Shown piece by piece: positions 63,286 to 64,000 of a DNA stretch of 64,000 nt. Positions within the stretch are counted from its first letter, which is position 1; every line of letters begins with the position of its first letter. This DNA comes from Streptomyces phaeolivaceus. Lineage in GTDB: Bacteria > Actinomycetota > Actinomycetes > Streptomycetales > Streptomycetaceae. The position numbers were made by a program, and so were the translations under genes. The notes below the pieces were generated by a model. That model saw nothing but the letters and a program-made list of their open reading frames with translations. It did not search any database and was not told where the DNA came from. The DNA is taken from assembly GCF_009184865.1 (NCBI RefSeq), contig NZ_CP045096.1, positions 558,001 through 622,000 of the forward strand, given 5' to 3'.

Positions 63286-64000
63286 ATGACCACCACCACA
63301 CCCACGACAGCCGTGCCCGCGTCCGGCGACGCCCTCGCCGCGTGGCACGGGCTCCTCTTCGACGGCGCCTGGCGGCCGGGCCGCGGCGGGACCCCGGAGG
63401 TGACCGCGCCGGCCACCGGAGAGGTGATCGCCACGGTCGGCGCCGCCTCCCCGGCCGATGTCGGGCAGGCCGTGGAGAGCGCGGCGCGGGCCCAGCGGGA
63501 CTGGGCCCGGCTGCCCTACGACCGACGGGCGGACGTGTTCCGCAGGGCGGCGGCCCTGCTGGAGGCCGGCCCGGGTCAGCCGACCCGGGCCGGCTGACCC
63601 GGGCCGGCTGACCCGCCGGCTCGTCCCCGAGGCCGGCTCCGGCAGGGGCAAGGCCGCCTTCGAGACCGGTGTGGTGGTCTCCGAACTCGCCCAGGCCGCC
63701 GCGCTCGCCGCCGCGCCCTACGGCGAACTCCTGCGCACCTCCCGCCCAACGCCTCTCCCTCGCCCGCCGGGTCCCGGTCGGCGTGGTCGGTGTCGTCTCG
63801 CCGTTCAACTTCCCCGCCATCCTGTCCATCCGCTCGGTGGCACCCGCGCTCGCCCTCGGCAACGCGGTCGTCCTCGAACCCGACCCGCGCACCCCCGTCT
63901 CGGGCGGGTTCGCCCTCGCCGAACTGCTCGCCGAGGCCGGGCTGCCGGAAGGACTCCCGCACGCACTGCCCGGCGGCGCCGACGTCGGCCACGCCCTCGT
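63286..64000 (+). pseudogene. Aldehyde dehydrogenase (benzaldehyde-dehydrogenase type), frameshifted, runs off window
   Basis: The frame from ATG 63286 reads a normal ALDH N-terminus (LLFDGAWRPGRGGTPEVTAP to RRAAALLEAG) but stops at 63597. Homology resumes in another frame from about 63611 (RLVPEAGSGRGKAAFETGVV to GELLRTSRP). It shifts again near 63746, where a base is missing, into QRLSLARRVPVGVVGVVSPF, NFPAILSIRSVAPALALGNA and on to the window end. The first break coincides with a tandem GACCCGGGCCGGCT repeat. The NAD-site motif reads VVLEPDP where the family has LKPDP. Confidence 0.85.
63571..63612. repeat. Tandem GACCCGGGCCGGCT repeats at the ALDH frameshift
   Basis: Two full and one partial copies of a 14-bp, partly palindromic unit. 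They replace the expected codons after LLEAG and introduce the stop, pointing to replication slippage. Confidence 0.75.

Overview
The window looks like a chromosomal segment of a Streptomyces-type actinomycete. GC is very high, wobble positions are almost all G or C, starts are often GTG or TTG, and many genes are coupled by 4-base ATGA or GTGA overlaps. The gene families (GlgE pathway, lipoprotein ABC receptors, LuxR-type giant regulator, DUF5133, PAS/PP2C phosphatase) also fit. No rRNA, tRNA, CRISPR, prophage or transposase gene was seen.

Layout. 1-3615: end of a sugar ABC transporter operon (receptor C-terminus, two permeases) with a LacI-type regulator. 3853-6528: a 14-helix MFS exporter divergent from a two-domain VOC protein. 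6559-17326: an alpha-glucan/trehalose metabolism block. Debranching enzyme GlgX and a small HATPase lie on the minus strand, and DUF5133, GlgE, TreS, maltokinase and GlgB on the plus strand. 17327-18505: a palindromic intergenic repeat, a small VOC protein and a MarR regulator. 18527-28847: an organosulfur acquisition region with a LysR regulator, an unannotated 28-residue cysteine-containing leader peptide, a hydrolase, a rhodanese, a sulfonate-type ABC transporter, a flavin-dependent monooxygenase, a MITE-like insertion, a second receptor, a SfnC/DszC-like flavoprotein and a GlcD-like oxidase. 28887-41922: SseB-like protein, secreted alpha-amylase, alpha-L-fucosidase, isochorismatase with NCS1 permease, LuxR-type giant regulator and Tat-secreted GH2 enzyme. 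42131-45960: long-form GAPDH and an NAD-dependent DNA ligase separated by a perfect 22-bp hairpin.

47948-57474 is the most interesting part. Eight genes on the minus strand, several translationally coupled, encode an Agd3/CE18-like secreted deacetylase, a PelF-like glycosyltransferase, a 12-helix membrane protein, epimerase, nucleotidyltransferase, epimerase, a spherulin-4-like protein and a GH114 lipoprotein. The combination of spherulin-4, GH114 and CE18-like enzymes matches the fungal galactosaminogalactan toolkit, and the PelF-like and GH114 proteins recall bacterial Pel clusters. I infer a locus making, deacetylating and trimming an extracellular galactosamine-rich polymer. A 165-bp perfect-ended palindrome sits just upstream of its first gene.

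57475-64000: repeat and spacer DNA, a small secreted protein, a rearrangement scar where two unrelated truncated genes meet near 59530, a PucR/CdaR-type regulator, a carotenoid oxygenase, and an aldehyde dehydrogenase pseudogene running off the end of the window.
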